DNA from: Runella rosea
Lineage (GTDB): Bacteria > Bacteroidota > Bacteroidia > Cytophagales > Spirosomataceae
Direction of reading: 5' to 3'
Assembly: GCF_003325355.1 (NCBI RefSeq)
Contig: NZ_CP030850.1
Span: forward strand, 3,906,001 to 3,970,000
Length of the DNA: 64,000 bases
Positions within the stretch are counted from its first letter, which is position 1. Each line of letters begins with the position of its first letter. This document shows, one piece after another, positions 44,069 through 52,015 of this stretch. The translations under genes and the position numbers were made by a program. The notes under the pieces are model-generated. The model saw only the letters and a program-made list of their open reading frames with translations, was not told where the DNA came from and ran no database searches.

Positions 44069-45673
44069 TTATTGTTCGGTATTTCGTAAGTAGACGCGTG
44101 TACTTTCTACCTCCCCTACAAAACGATAGTTCTTTGTTATAAAATCGTTTAATTCAGCAAATGCCTCATGCGCCTGTGTGGAGCGATCATTGAGCCATAA
44201 ACTGTTTCCAACGGCATCCACAAATACTTTGGGATGATTCTTTTTCAGGTCATCCAAATAACGCTGGTAATATTTTTGGCGCAATGGGTGGGGATAAATA
44301 GACCGTTCGGAGTGATTCTCGGCCGTCCCCTGCGGCATTTGGGTTTCAACGTGGTAGCGACACATCCAACCCCAAACCACCAAACGGTCTGTGGGTTGAG
44401 CGTATTTAAGAATTAGTTTAGAAACATCACTCACTGGCACTCGATGGTCATTTCCAGAAACATACGCATTGAGCGGACGATGCAGAATGGCTTTCAAACC
44501 AAAACTCACCAGAAAGGGCATTACTAGCACCAAAGCAGCTACGGGCACAAGTGAGCCATTTTTTTGACTCTTATAAATGAATAATGCTCCTAAAAGCGCC
44601 AATGGATAGATGCAGAGATTAAGATAATGGACAAAGTCATTACCCGTTTTTGTGGCCGCATACAGCGCCGCTACCAACCATAATAAAACAAAACCTCCTA
44701 TTTGGTTAAGAGTAGAAAGCCGTTTGTCTTTTTGAAAAAAACTAAGCACACTAAGCAGTCCTAGGCTTCCCAAATACAATAAAAAGTCGGTACTTTTCGC
44801 AAAAAAGGAGGGCAATCGAAAAATGGCATCCACCAATGAGCTACCTCCCGCGTAGATGAGGTTTCCGAGCACATAATAATCCCACAAATCATCTAATACC
44901 CCAAATACCCCCGCCAATGCAACAATAAAAATAGGCACCGCCAAACCACCCACGACCAAAGCTAACACAGACTTCAAGAAGTATTTATGTTGATAAAGGC
45001 TTACCACCGCCCAAAGGCCAATTACGGCTACCTGCGGCACGACTTGTATCTTAGCAAAAGGGTTCAGTCCCAATACTACTCCCAGCAAAAAAATGCCCGC
45101 AAAACCGTTTGAGCGAGCAACGTTTATTTTTGATACGCTCCACAACGCAACATTCAACAAAAAAAGCGGCAATTGTTCACTCGAATAGTGAACAAAATCT
45201 GGGTCTTGGGTAAACGCAAGAAAAAACAAGGGGGGAAGAAGGCTCAACTGAGCAGTGGGTGCATCAAAAAAGTTTTTAACACTTTGATAGAAAAACCACA
45301 AACTCCCAATAATCCATACCAAACCCAACAATCGAATAGCCGTATAATCAAAGCCTAGCCCCAAAAAAGCAGGCAACAAAAGCATATAGTTATTAATAGG
45401 GCCAATAGTCGTCCCATCCACTGATTCCCAATAGGTTGGATATTGGCTTAGGGTAAGGGCATGGGCAATAATCTGACTCTCATCTGGATTGATTTCCTGA
45501 TTGAAAAGCAGAATCGGCAAACGCATAAATACCACCAAAACGGCACCGAGAACCAAGAGAAGGGTAGAAAAAAAGGGGATATTTTTTCGAAGAAAAAAAA
45601 GCAATACGACTCCAACGGCCAATGCATAGCCCAGTGCAAAATAAACTACAGGGAAATCATCGAAGCTTATCAC
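44069..45673 (-). CDS. Polytopic membrane protein, glycosyltransferase 39/ArnT-like
   Basis: A 534-residue membrane protein with about 11 helices and a soluble tail. The start codon is GTG (45673), since no ATG is available upstream of ISFDDFPVVYFALGY. The first periplasmic loop contains NQEINPDESQIIAHAL; the DE pair is where the metal/acid site of GT-C enzymes (PMT, ArnT) lies. GT-C enzymes use polyprenyl-phosphate sugars, which fits the DPM1-like gene in the same island. The identity as a GT39-family enzyme is an inference; flippase or polymerase roles are less likely. Confidence 0.72.
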   Translation of the reverse strand: MISFDDFPVVYFALGYALAVGVVLLFFLRKNIPFFSTLLLVLGAVLVVFMRLPILLFNQEINPDESQIIAHALTLSQYPTYWESVDGTTIGPINNYMLLLPAFLGLGFDYTAIRLLGLVWIIGSLWFFYQSVKNFFDAPTAQLSLLPPLFFLAFTQDPDFVHYSSEQLPLFLLNVALWSVSKINVARSNGFAGIFLLGVVLGLNPFAKIQVVPQVAVIGLWAVVSLYQHKYFLKSVLALVVGGLAVPIFIVALAGVFGVLDDLWDYYVLGNLIYAGGSSLVDAIFRLPSFFAKSTDFLLYLGSLGLLSVLSFFQKDKRLSTLNQIGGFVLLWLVAALYAATKTGNDFVHYLNLCIYPLALLGALFIYKSQKNGSLVPVAALVLVMPFLVSFGLKAILHRPLNAYVSGNDHRVPVSDVSKLILKYAQPTDRLVVWGWMCRYHVETQMPQGTAENHSERSIYPHPLRQKYYQRYLDDLKKNHPKVFVDAVGNSLWLNDRSTQAHEAFAELNDFITKNYRFVGEVESTRVYLRNTEQ

Positions 45674-45712
45674 TTACTGTTTTTTACCAAGTTATAACTC
45701 GTATTAATTCGT

Positions 45713-46654
45713 TTACAATTCTTCCACTTTTTCAATAAAATCACGGTATTGAAGTACGGGGATAAACTGTTGTTGGGTACGGTATTGCAGTACCATAAAA
45801 ACTAAAAACAATGAAATCAGAAAAGATTGCAGCACCACAATCAGCAACGCCGAACTCAGCGTAGAGGCCCACCCAGGCGTGGCATGGTCCATCCATTTCA
45901 AAAATAATACCACAAAAATGATGAACAACGCGACCAAAGACATTCCGATAGAAAATATCAATATTCGGACCGCTGCCACATCAATCAAAACCGACACCGT
46001 ACTTAATCCGTGCAACACCAGCGACACAAAATTCATTTTGCTTTCGCCAGCCAAGCGTTTTCCTCGCTCGGTGGGTATTGCTTCGTACGGAATCCGAGAG
46101 CGAATGATACCTCCCGGAAAATTATTCCAGATTTCGGAGACGCGTACCAAGTTTTGCAAGCGACGCTGAGGAATAAGCGAAAAGTTACCAAACGTAATTA
46201 CTTTTCCAGTCAATTGCCTGAAAATGAACTTATAAATACCGTAAAAAAACCTAAAAAGAAAACTTTCCTGCCGCTTGGTCCGCTGGGCAAAAATAACTTT
46301 GTCGGGCCATTTTTCGGAGGCAGCTACTAGCGCATTGATATCCTTTGGTGCATCCTCTCCATCGGCATCCATGACAATGACCTTCTCGCAGGGCAACTCT
46401 TTGGCGATGTACGATAACCCGATAGTAATGGCGCGCTGATGGCCTAGGTTACGGTAAAGCCGCACGATTTGGGTTTTTTGTCCAGCAAAAGGCGCTATTT
46501 TTTCCATTTCCTGACTCGAACAGTCATCCACTATAACCAAAGACGTAGCGGCCAGTGTGTCGGTCGCTACGTCTTGATTAATGCGTTCGATGAGCAGGTT
46601 TAACGCCTCCCAATCGTTGTATTGTGGTATGAGTATGACGTATTTTGGGGTCAT
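45713..46654 (-). CDS. Family 2 glycosyltransferase with C-terminal membrane helices
   Basis: A 313-residue GT2 of the GtrB/ArnC type: YVILIPQYNDWEALNLLI, VIVDDCSSQEMEKI, KVIVMDADGEDAPKDI with the DxD pair, then two helices near residues 230-260 and 270-295. Such enzymes move a sugar onto undecaprenyl phosphate at the inner membrane. The island thus holds two polyprenyl-sugar-type transferases and one GT-C-like protein, a coherent set for decorating a surface polymer. Confidence 0.9.
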   Translation of the reverse strand: MTPKYVILIPQYNDWEALNLLIERINQDVATDTLAATSLVIVDDCSSQEMEKIAPFAGQKTQIVRLYRNLGHQRAITIGLSYIAKELPCEKVIVMDADGEDAPKDINALVAASEKWPDKVIFAQRTKRQESFLFRFFYGIYKFIFRQLTGKVITFGNFSLIPQRRLQNLVRVSEIWNNFPGGIIRSRIPYEAIPTERGKRLAGESKMNFVSLVLHGLSTVSVLIDVAAVRILIFSIGMSLVALFIIFVVLFLKWMDHATPGWASTLSSALLIVVLQSFLISLFLVFMVLQYRTQQQFIPVLQYRDFIEKVEEL

Positions 46655-46707
46655 TTCTTTCGTTATCAGTTATCTATCGAGCATAAGCTGTAGTTACCCG
46701 ATAACAA

Positions 46708-47781
46708 TTACGCAGGCAGTGCCAAGCGAGCAGCAATACCATCGTGAATTTGAACCAATGTCTGCTCAAGGTTGTAACTCCAATCCCAACCTGGATAGTG
46801 GCTCTTAAATTTAGTTAAGTCGCTCACGTACCAGATATGGTCGCCGATACGGTTGGTTTCTGAATAATGATAGGTCAATTTCTTACCCGCAATTTGTTCA
46901 CAAATGGCGATGGCCTCCAACATAGAACAGTTGGCATGACGTCCGCCACCAGCATTGTAGGCTTCACCTGGACGTGGGTTCTGATAAAAATGCCAGAACA
47001 TATTTACCAAGTCATAGCTGTGAATGTTGTCGCGTACCTGCTTTCCTTTGTATCCAAAGATAGTGTAAGGATTGCCCGTAATGGTACACTTCATAAGGTA
47101 AGCCAAAAATCCGTGCAACTGGGCTCCTGAATGGTTAGGTCCCGTCAAACAGCCTCCACGGAATACTCCTACTTTCATGCCAAAATAACGGCCATATTCT
47201 TGGCACATAATATCCGCCGCTACTTTAGACGCACCAAAAATAGAGTGCTTGGTATGGTCAAGGCTGTGGTGCTCATCAATCCCGTTTTTGTAATAAACGT
47301 GGTCTTCCGAAATTTCCCAGCGAGTTTCCAACTCTACCAACGGCAGATAGTTAGGATTATCACCATATACTTTATTGGTGGAAGTAAAGATGAACACGGC
47401 ATCAGGGCTATGCAAACGCGTCATTTCGAGCATATTGAGCGTACCTACGGCATTCACTCCAAAGTCAGTAAACGGCTCACGGGCCGCCCAGTCGTGGCTC
47501 GGTTGCGCAGCAGCGTGTACAATAAGCTTAATATCGGTGCCGTATTCTTTAAAAATGGGCTCCAATTGGCTCACTTCCCGAATATCAGCGCTGTAGTGTT
47601 TATAATTGGCAAAACCATCTTGGAGGCGGTTGCGATTCCATTCGGTGTTTCCGTCCTGTCCAAAGAAATATTGACGTAAATTGTTATCTACCCCAATCAC
47701 GAGGTCAAATTTATCAGCAAAAAAAGCGACAGATTCGCTCCCAATCAATCCAGCCGAACCGGTGACAAGTGCAATGTTCAT
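46708..47781 (-). CDS. NAD-dependent nucleotide-sugar epimerase/dehydratase (CDP-paratose 2-epimerase-like)
   Basis: A 357-residue short-chain dehydrogenase. The NAD motif is [16 protein letters not shown] and [13 protein letters not shown] follows. The region of the YxxxK active-site pair reads [15 protein letters not shown], so Phe stands where Tyr is expected (near residue 182), with the Lys in place; [20 protein letters not shown] is the downstream substrate block. Overall form resembles CDP-paratose/tyvelose epimerases. The Phe seems a trait of a subfamily I recall from cyanobacterial and other genomes, but that needs an alignment. This is the first gene of the island in transcription order. 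Confidence 0.85.
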   Translation of the reverse strand: MNIALVTGSAGLIGSESVAFFADKFDLVIGVDNNLRQYFFGQDGNTEWNRNRLQDGFANYKHYSADIREVSQLEPIFKEYGTDIKLIVHAAAQPSHDWAAREPFTDFGVNAVGTLNMLEMTRLHSPDAVFIFTSTNKVYGDNPNYLPLVELETRWEISEDHVYYKNGIDEHHSLDHTKHSIFGASKVAADIMCQEYGRYFGMKVGVFRGGCLTGPNHSGAQLHGFLAYLMKCTITGNPYTIFGYKGKQVRDNIHSYDLVNMFWHFYQNPRPGEAYNAGGGRHANCSMLEAIAICEQIAGKKLTYHYSETNRIGDHIWYVSDLTKFKSHYPGWDWSYNLEQTLVQIHDGIAARLALPA

Positions 47782-47942
47782 AGAAGAATCGTCTTTTTGA
47801 AGTGTGATTAATATTGGAAAATTTCTATTTTTCTTGAATTAAGGGCGTAAAATAAGTCAAAAAAGTTCAATCAGCCTAATCCGTAAAATAAGTCATTCGT
47901 TTAAAGACCATGTTTCTGAATAGGACAAATAGTGTCTTTAAA

Positions 47943-48977
47943 TCAATCCGCTTTGTCTAATTTAAACGTAAACGTAGTTCCTTTATCTATCTTGCTCGTA
48001 ACCGTAATTTTTGAACCGTGAGCGTTAATTATGTGCTTTACAATGGCTAATCCCAGACCAGTTCCCCCTTTTTCTTTGGAGCGACTTTTGTCTACCCGAT
48101 AAAATCGTTCAAAAATCCGCGATAAATGTTCAGGCGGAATACCTGGGCCATTATCACGCACGGTTATGAGAAAATGTTTTTTATCTTCCTCAAAATGTAC
48201 AATTACCTTGCCATTATCATTTCCGTATTTAATGGCATTTTCAATGAGGTTTGTCATGACCTGACTTATCCGCTGCGGGTCTGCTTTCACCCACACGTGC
48301 AGCATTCGGTCGGGTTTTATTTTAAGAACTGTATTCCGCTGATTGGCCTTGTTTTCGAGCTGCTCGCACACTTCTAAGGTAATTAGCCGCAAATCGACGC
48401 GGTCTTTACGCATTCTGATTTCGCCTGTTTCCATTTGTGAAAGTGCCACCAAATCTTTGACCAAGGCATCTAGTCCGTCCAAACTTTTAGCGGCTTTTTG
48501 CAGAAATTTATCCCGCACTTTCTCGTCATCCATCGCCCCGTCTAATAAGGTGTGAATGAACCCCTGCGCGGCAAAAATGGGGGTTTTCAGCTCGTGCGAA
48601 ACATCGGCCAGAAACTCCCGTCTAAAAACCTCCATTTTCTTCAATTCATCTATTTCCTGCTGTTTGCGCGCCACATAAACAAAAATCTCTTGATTCAGTT
48701 TTTTGAGAGGATTAGGGTCACTGACAATGTTTTTCCGAGGAAAACTAAAGTCCTTCAATTTAAGCCGCTGAATGGTTTCGTGCATTTTGGTTACTTCCCG
48801 GTACACCAAAATCTCAATAGCGTATAAAATCAGAAAAAATGCGCCAAAAAAACCAGCAACTCCCGACACAAAAAGCATGCTCAGCGTGGTGCCGCTGACA
48901 AACGAAAGGAAGGCAACTGTTATGCCTGAAATAGCAAAAGCCAGCAATAAAGCGGTGATACGCGGATTGATACGCAT
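47943..48977 (-). CDS. PhoR-like sensor histidine kinase
   Basis: A 344-residue kinase with two N-terminal helices (residues about 8-30 and 35-58), a short linker, a HisKA domain (FLADVSHELKTPIFAAQGFIH), and a HATPase domain with NLIENAIKYG, RDNGPGIPPEH, IFERFYRVDKSRS and GGTGLGLAIVKHI. The region between the helices is only a few residues, so it has no sizeable periplasmic sensor. The matching response regulator gene is not beside it: the upstream neighbour is divergent rpmG. Confidence 0.93.
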   Translation of the reverse strand: MRINPRITALLLAFAISGITVAFLSFVSGTTLSMLFVSGVAGFFGAFFLILYAIEILVYREVTKMHETIQRLKLKDFSFPRKNIVSDPNPLKKLNQEIFVYVARKQQEIDELKKMEVFRREFLADVSHELKTPIFAAQGFIHTLLDGAMDDEKVRDKFLQKAAKSLDGLDALVKDLVALSQMETGEIRMRKDRVDLRLITLEVCEQLENKANQRNTVLKIKPDRMLHVWVKADPQRISQVMTNLIENAIKYGNDNGKVIVHFEEDKKHFLITVRDNGPGIPPEHLSRIFERFYRVDKSRSKEKGGTGLGLAIVKHIINAHGSKITVTSKIDKGTTFTFKLDKAD

Positions 48978-49037
48978 AATGAATGATTTTCAGCGCAAAG
49001 GTAGATAAATATTTTTGCTGAAATTTTAAGAAATTAT

Positions 49038-49068
49038 TTTGTCTTCTGATTGACTATCTGTAACTTTG
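49038..49068 (+). promoter_or_regulatory. Strong Bacteroidota-type promoter of the rpmG gene
   Basis: TTTG (49038-49041) and TAACTTTG (49061-49068) with a 19-base spacer give a near-perfect match to the TTTG / TAnnTTTG pattern, 30 bases before the rpmG start. Confidence 0.75.
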
Positions 49069-49097
49069 CACTCCGTTTTCAAATTTGACGTAAAGCA

Positions 49098-49280
49098 ATG
49101 GCAAAGAAAGGTAACAGAATACAAGTAATTTTGGAATGCACAGCGCAGAAAGAATCGGGCGTTCCAGGGATGTCACGTTACATCACAACTAAGAACCGCA
49201 AAAATACTCCAGGACGTATGGAGTTTAAGAAATACAATCCGTATTTGAAAAAAGTAACGGTTCATAAAGAAATTAAATAA
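49098..49280 (+). CDS. rpmG: 50S ribosomal protein L33
   Basis: A 60-residue L33: [15 protein letters not shown], then [20 protein letters not shown] and [15 protein letters not shown]. The two zinc cysteine pairs of other L33 forms are absent, so this is the Cys-minus type. In most Bacteroidota rpmB (L28) stands directly in front; here a promoter stands instead. It is followed by the DUF4295 gene and ftsY. Confidence 0.97.
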   Translation: MAKKGNRIQVILECTAQKESGVPGMSRYITTKNRKNTPGRMEFKKYNPYLKKVTVHKEIK

Positions 49281-49364
49281 TTCGTTATTTGTTCATCGTT
49301 AATAGTCAACAAGTGCTGTTAACTGACTGACCGTTAACAATTAACAATTTTAACTTATACAACA

Positions 49365-49517
49365 ATGGCAAAGAAAGTAGTTGCAACCCTGAAAAAAGAA
49401 GGTGGTAAGACTTACGCCAAAGTGATTCAAGCAATTAAATCACCAAAGACAGGCGCTTACACATTTAAGGAGGTTATCGTTCCTACCGACGAAGTACAGG
49501 CTGCGTTGAAAAACTAA
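49365..49517 (+). CDS. DUF4295 small protein next to ftsY
   Basis: A 50-residue protein, MAKKVVATLKKEGGKTYAKV then TFKEVIVPTDEVQAALKN, found next to rpmG and ftsY in Bacteroidota. It is basic and probably ribosome-associated, but its function is unproven. It starts 84 bases after the rpmG stop, and is followed by a strong hairpin terminator, so it belongs with rpmG rather than ftsY. Confidence 0.9.
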   Translation: MAKKVVATLKKEGGKTYAKVIQAIKSPKTGAYTFKEVIVPTDEVQAALKN

Positions 49518-49550
49518 TCCGCAACCTCTGTTACCATAACGATATTTGAT

Positions 49551-49575
49551 AAAGTCCCGATAAGGGACTTTTTTT
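49551..49575 (+). terminator. Terminator after the DUF4295 gene
   Basis: AAAGTCCC (49551-49558) pairs with GGGACTTT (49564-49571) around a five-base loop and leads into a run of T. ftsY begins beyond it, implying its own promoter or read-through. Confidence 0.88.
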
Positions 49576-49690
49576 GTTTTTATATTTGTGCGTTTTCTAT
49601 TTGTGTTCTCCAGCAACCCTCCGAATTTGTCTATTCTGCCGAGCGTTGCTGGCCGTAAACTATAAACTGCCGCACGGGCCGCTACGTACT

Positions 49691-50647
49691 ATGGGTTTAT
49701 TTGATTTCTTCTCTAAAGAGAAAAAAGAATCGCTTGATAAAGGGCTGGAAAAATCTAAGGAAAGTATCTTCGGAAAAATCAGCCGGGCAATTGTAGGGAA
49801 ATCTACCGTTGATGAAGACGTACTCGATGAATTGGAAGATATTCTGATCAGTTCTGACGTGGGAGTCGGTACAACGGTCAAGATTATAAAGCGAATTGAA
49901 GAGCGCGTAGCACGCGACAAATACACTGGCACCTCAGAACTTGACAGTATCCTGCGCGACGAAATCGCCACTTTACTGACAGAAAATAAATCGCTCGATT
50001 TTAAGGATAGTTTTGAGACCGACAACTTGCCAAAGCCATACGTCATTATGGTCGTAGGTGTCAACGGTGCTGGCAAAACCACCACCATCGGCAAACTCGC
50101 CCATCAGTTTACAAAACGGGGCAAAAAGGTGGTTTTAGGTGCGGGCGATACATTTCGAGCGGCTGCCGTCGACCAGCTTAAAACCTGGGGTCAGCGCGCT
50201 GGCGTATTGGTCATCGACCACGGCATGAACACCGACCCTGCCGCTGTGGCCCACGATGCCGTGAAAAAAGGCGTGGAAATGAACGCCGATGTGGTCATTA
50301 TTGATACCGCAGGCCGTTTGCATACCAAGGTCAACCTGATGAACGAGCTATCGAAAATCAAACGCGTCATGCAGAAGTTTCTGCCCGAAGCACCGCATGA
50401 AGTACTGTTGGTGTTGGACGGAAGTACGGGCCAAAATGCCGTTATTCAAGCCCGTGAGTTTACCAAAGCCACCGACGTAACGGCCTTAGCCATTACCAAA
50501 CTGGACGGCACGGCCAAAGGTGGCGTAGTAATCGGCATTTCGGATGAGTTCAAAATCCCCGTCAAATACATTGGAGTAGGTGAGAAAATGGATGATTTAC
50601 AGGTATTTGACCGCGCTCAATTTGTAGATTCGCTGTTCAAAAAGTAA
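49691..50647 (+). CDS. ftsY: Signal recognition particle receptor FtsY
   Basis: The start at ATG 49691 (MGLFDFFSKEKKESLDKGLEK) gives 318 residues; the in-frame extension from 49574 is unlikely. The N domain is followed by the G domain with GVNGAGKTTTIG (near residue 122), DTFRAAAVDQL, DTAGRLHTK and TKLDGTAKGG. FtsY docks ribosomes with SRP to the Sec translocon. The acidic A domain of E. coli FtsY is reduced to about 15 charged residues, as usual in Bacteroidota. Confidence 0.97.
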   Translation: MGLFDFFSKEKKESLDKGLEKSKESIFGKISRAIVGKSTVDEDVLDELEDILISSDVGVGTTVKIIKRIEERVARDKYTGTSELDSILRDEIATLLTENKSLDFKDSFETDNLPKPYVIMVVGVNGAGKTTTIGKLAHQFTKRGKKVVLGAGDTFRAAAVDQLKTWGQRAGVLVIDHGMNTDPAAVAHDAVKKGVEMNADVVIIDTAGRLHTKVNLMNELSKIKRVMQKFLPEAPHEVLLVLDGSTGQNAVIQAREFTKATDVTALAITKLDGTAKGGVVIGISDEFKIPVKYIGVGEKMDDLQVFDRAQFVDSLFKK

Positions 50648-50665
50648 GCAATAGTCATTAGATAC

Positions 50666-50719
50666 TTCTAACAAAAGAGAGCAGGCACTCAATTGAGTGC
50701 CTGCTCTCTTTTGTTAGAA
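50666..50719. terminator. 54-bp perfect palindrome behind ftsY
   Basis: The arms 50666-50692 and 50693-50719 are perfect reverse complements with no loop (core GAGCAGGCACTC / GAGTGCCTGCTC). The right arm overlaps the last codon and stop (50714-50716) of the convergent outer-membrane protein gene. It likely ends both transcripts: the arms have T-rich ends in both directions (CTTTTGTTAG and its mirror). Confidence 0.8.
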
Positions 50720-51877
50720 TACGTAGGATAAACGTAGATTGGGTCGAAGACCACCACTTAGGTTTGCGCTCCAGTTTTTATACTCTGAATTGGCTTGGGT
50801 ACCATAACTGACCAATAGGTCAGCCAACTGGGTTTCCACTAAAAAATGATTACTGATCAAATAGGCCAATCCTAGATTCGGTCGTAGTTCAAAGGTATTA
50901 AAGTGAGTAGTTGAAAAATTAGAAGCATCTTTTTGTTCCTGATTATTGCGTATATAGTTGAGTTCCACTTCCCAATAAGGGGTAAGACGCGTAGCAAAAA
51001 GATATTTCTTCCTAAAAATACCTACTCGGTACATACTTCTTTTAGTGCTAATTTGGGGCGTCGAAATAACTTCAGAATAATTTTTACTATATCCCATTCT
51101 TACTCCAATCATCGTTTTATTCTTGATAAACTTTCCTACCTGCAGAGATATATTCGTCTCACTTTCACCAGTTTGCATTGGATTCGAGGATTGGTTAGCA
51201 AGATTATTTCTTAATCGACGCGTATCCACATCAAAACCTGCACCCGATGTCCATCTCCCTTTATTTAAAATAGAAAGTTCTTTGGTCTCAGCCTCAAATG
51301 AAGTAGGCTTAATCCAGTAAAGTAATCCCGTAGAAAAACCATAACTGTTGAGAGGAAAAGTATTGGAGGATGTGGCAAGTTGTATAGCTAAATGTTTATT
51401 GAAAAAATAGAGTGCACCTGCTTCAAAAATAGGCTGAATTGAAAAATTTCGTTCTTTAGACGTCAGATCCTGTCTACCATCAACGCTTTGCTTAATGTTA
51501 AAAAAGCTTCCAGAAATACTAAGCCCCCCTCCTACAAATCCTCTCCAACGTTCTTTCCCAAAGAAATAAAGCCCGCTCGAACTAATTGAAAGTGAACCAT
51601 AAGGATTCGTAAATTTTGCATTATTACTTTCCAAACGGTACCTACTAAAGGTTTCAGATACTCCGATACGCCATAGAATATCATCTTTGATAAATTTCCC
51701 GTAGGAAATTCCCGAGGACAGCGAAAAGGTACCAGATTTATTAGGATTGTCCTTAGGGTAGATATTTGCAGAATACCCCGTCGAAATATTCCCAGAAACA
51801 AAAGAATTGCCTTTTTCGGTTTGGGCAAAAGCCGCAGTGGCAAGCAACAGAAGGCTTAATGTAAAGCTGTGTTTCAT
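50714..51877 (-). CDS. Outer-membrane beta-barrel protein
   Basis: A 387-residue exported protein with a signal peptide (KHSFTLSLLLLATAAFAQTEK). The rest is full of alternating polar/hydrophobic strands ending in aromatic residues (WRGFVGGGLSISGSF, GVRMGYSKNYSEV, WEVELNYIRNN) and finishes with LRPNLRLSYVF, a terminal strand with C-terminal Phe, typical of outer-membrane barrels. No specific family is recognised. The stop codon falls inside the palindrome at 50666-50719. Confidence 0.75.
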   Translation of the reverse strand: MKHSFTLSLLLLATAAFAQTEKGNSFVSGNISTGYSANIYPKDNPNKSGTFSLSSGISYGKFIKDDILWRIGVSETFSRYRLESNNAKFTNPYGSLSISSSGLYFFGKERWRGFVGGGLSISGSFFNIKQSVDGRQDLTSKERNFSIQPIFEAGALYFFNKHLAIQLATSSNTFPLNSYGFSTGLLYWIKPTSFEAETKELSILNKGRWTSGAGFDVDTRRLRNNLANQSSNPMQTGESETNISLQVGKFIKNKTMIGVRMGYSKNYSEVISTPQISTKRSMYRVGIFRKKYLFATRLTPYWEVELNYIRNNQEQKDASNFSTTHFNTFELRPNLGLAYLISNHFLVETQLADLLVSYGTQANSEYKNWSANLSGGLRPNLRLSYVF

Positions 51878-51957
51878 GGCGTAATGAGATTAGAGTGGAT
51901 AAATTCACTCTAACAACGCCCGTTTGAAGAAATTATTGACTCCTAAACGTCTAAAAA

Positions 51958-52003
51958 AATGTTAAAAAAGCACAAGAATACACCTTGTGCTTTTTAACAT
52001 TTG
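51958..52003 (-). terminator. Hairpin terminator after the DUF1501 gene
   Basis: TGTTAAAAAAGCACAAG and CTTGTGCTTTTTAACA are near-perfect arms with a short loop (about 51960-52000), differing by one A in the run. It follows the DUF1501 stop at 52016 on the minus strand, and its T run suits that direction. Confidence 0.75.
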
Positions 52004-52015
52004 AGCGTGAGAAAG

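Noticed and set aside
49281-49364. Repeat-like GTTAAC/TTAACAAT strings between rpmG and the DUF4295 gene as a regulatory array
   Set aside because: The words are short, irregular and of low complexity; there is no consistent spacing.
50666-50719. Terminal inverted repeat of an insertion sequence
   Set aside because: Both arms are joined with no element between them, and there is no transposase or target duplication. A terminator is more likely.
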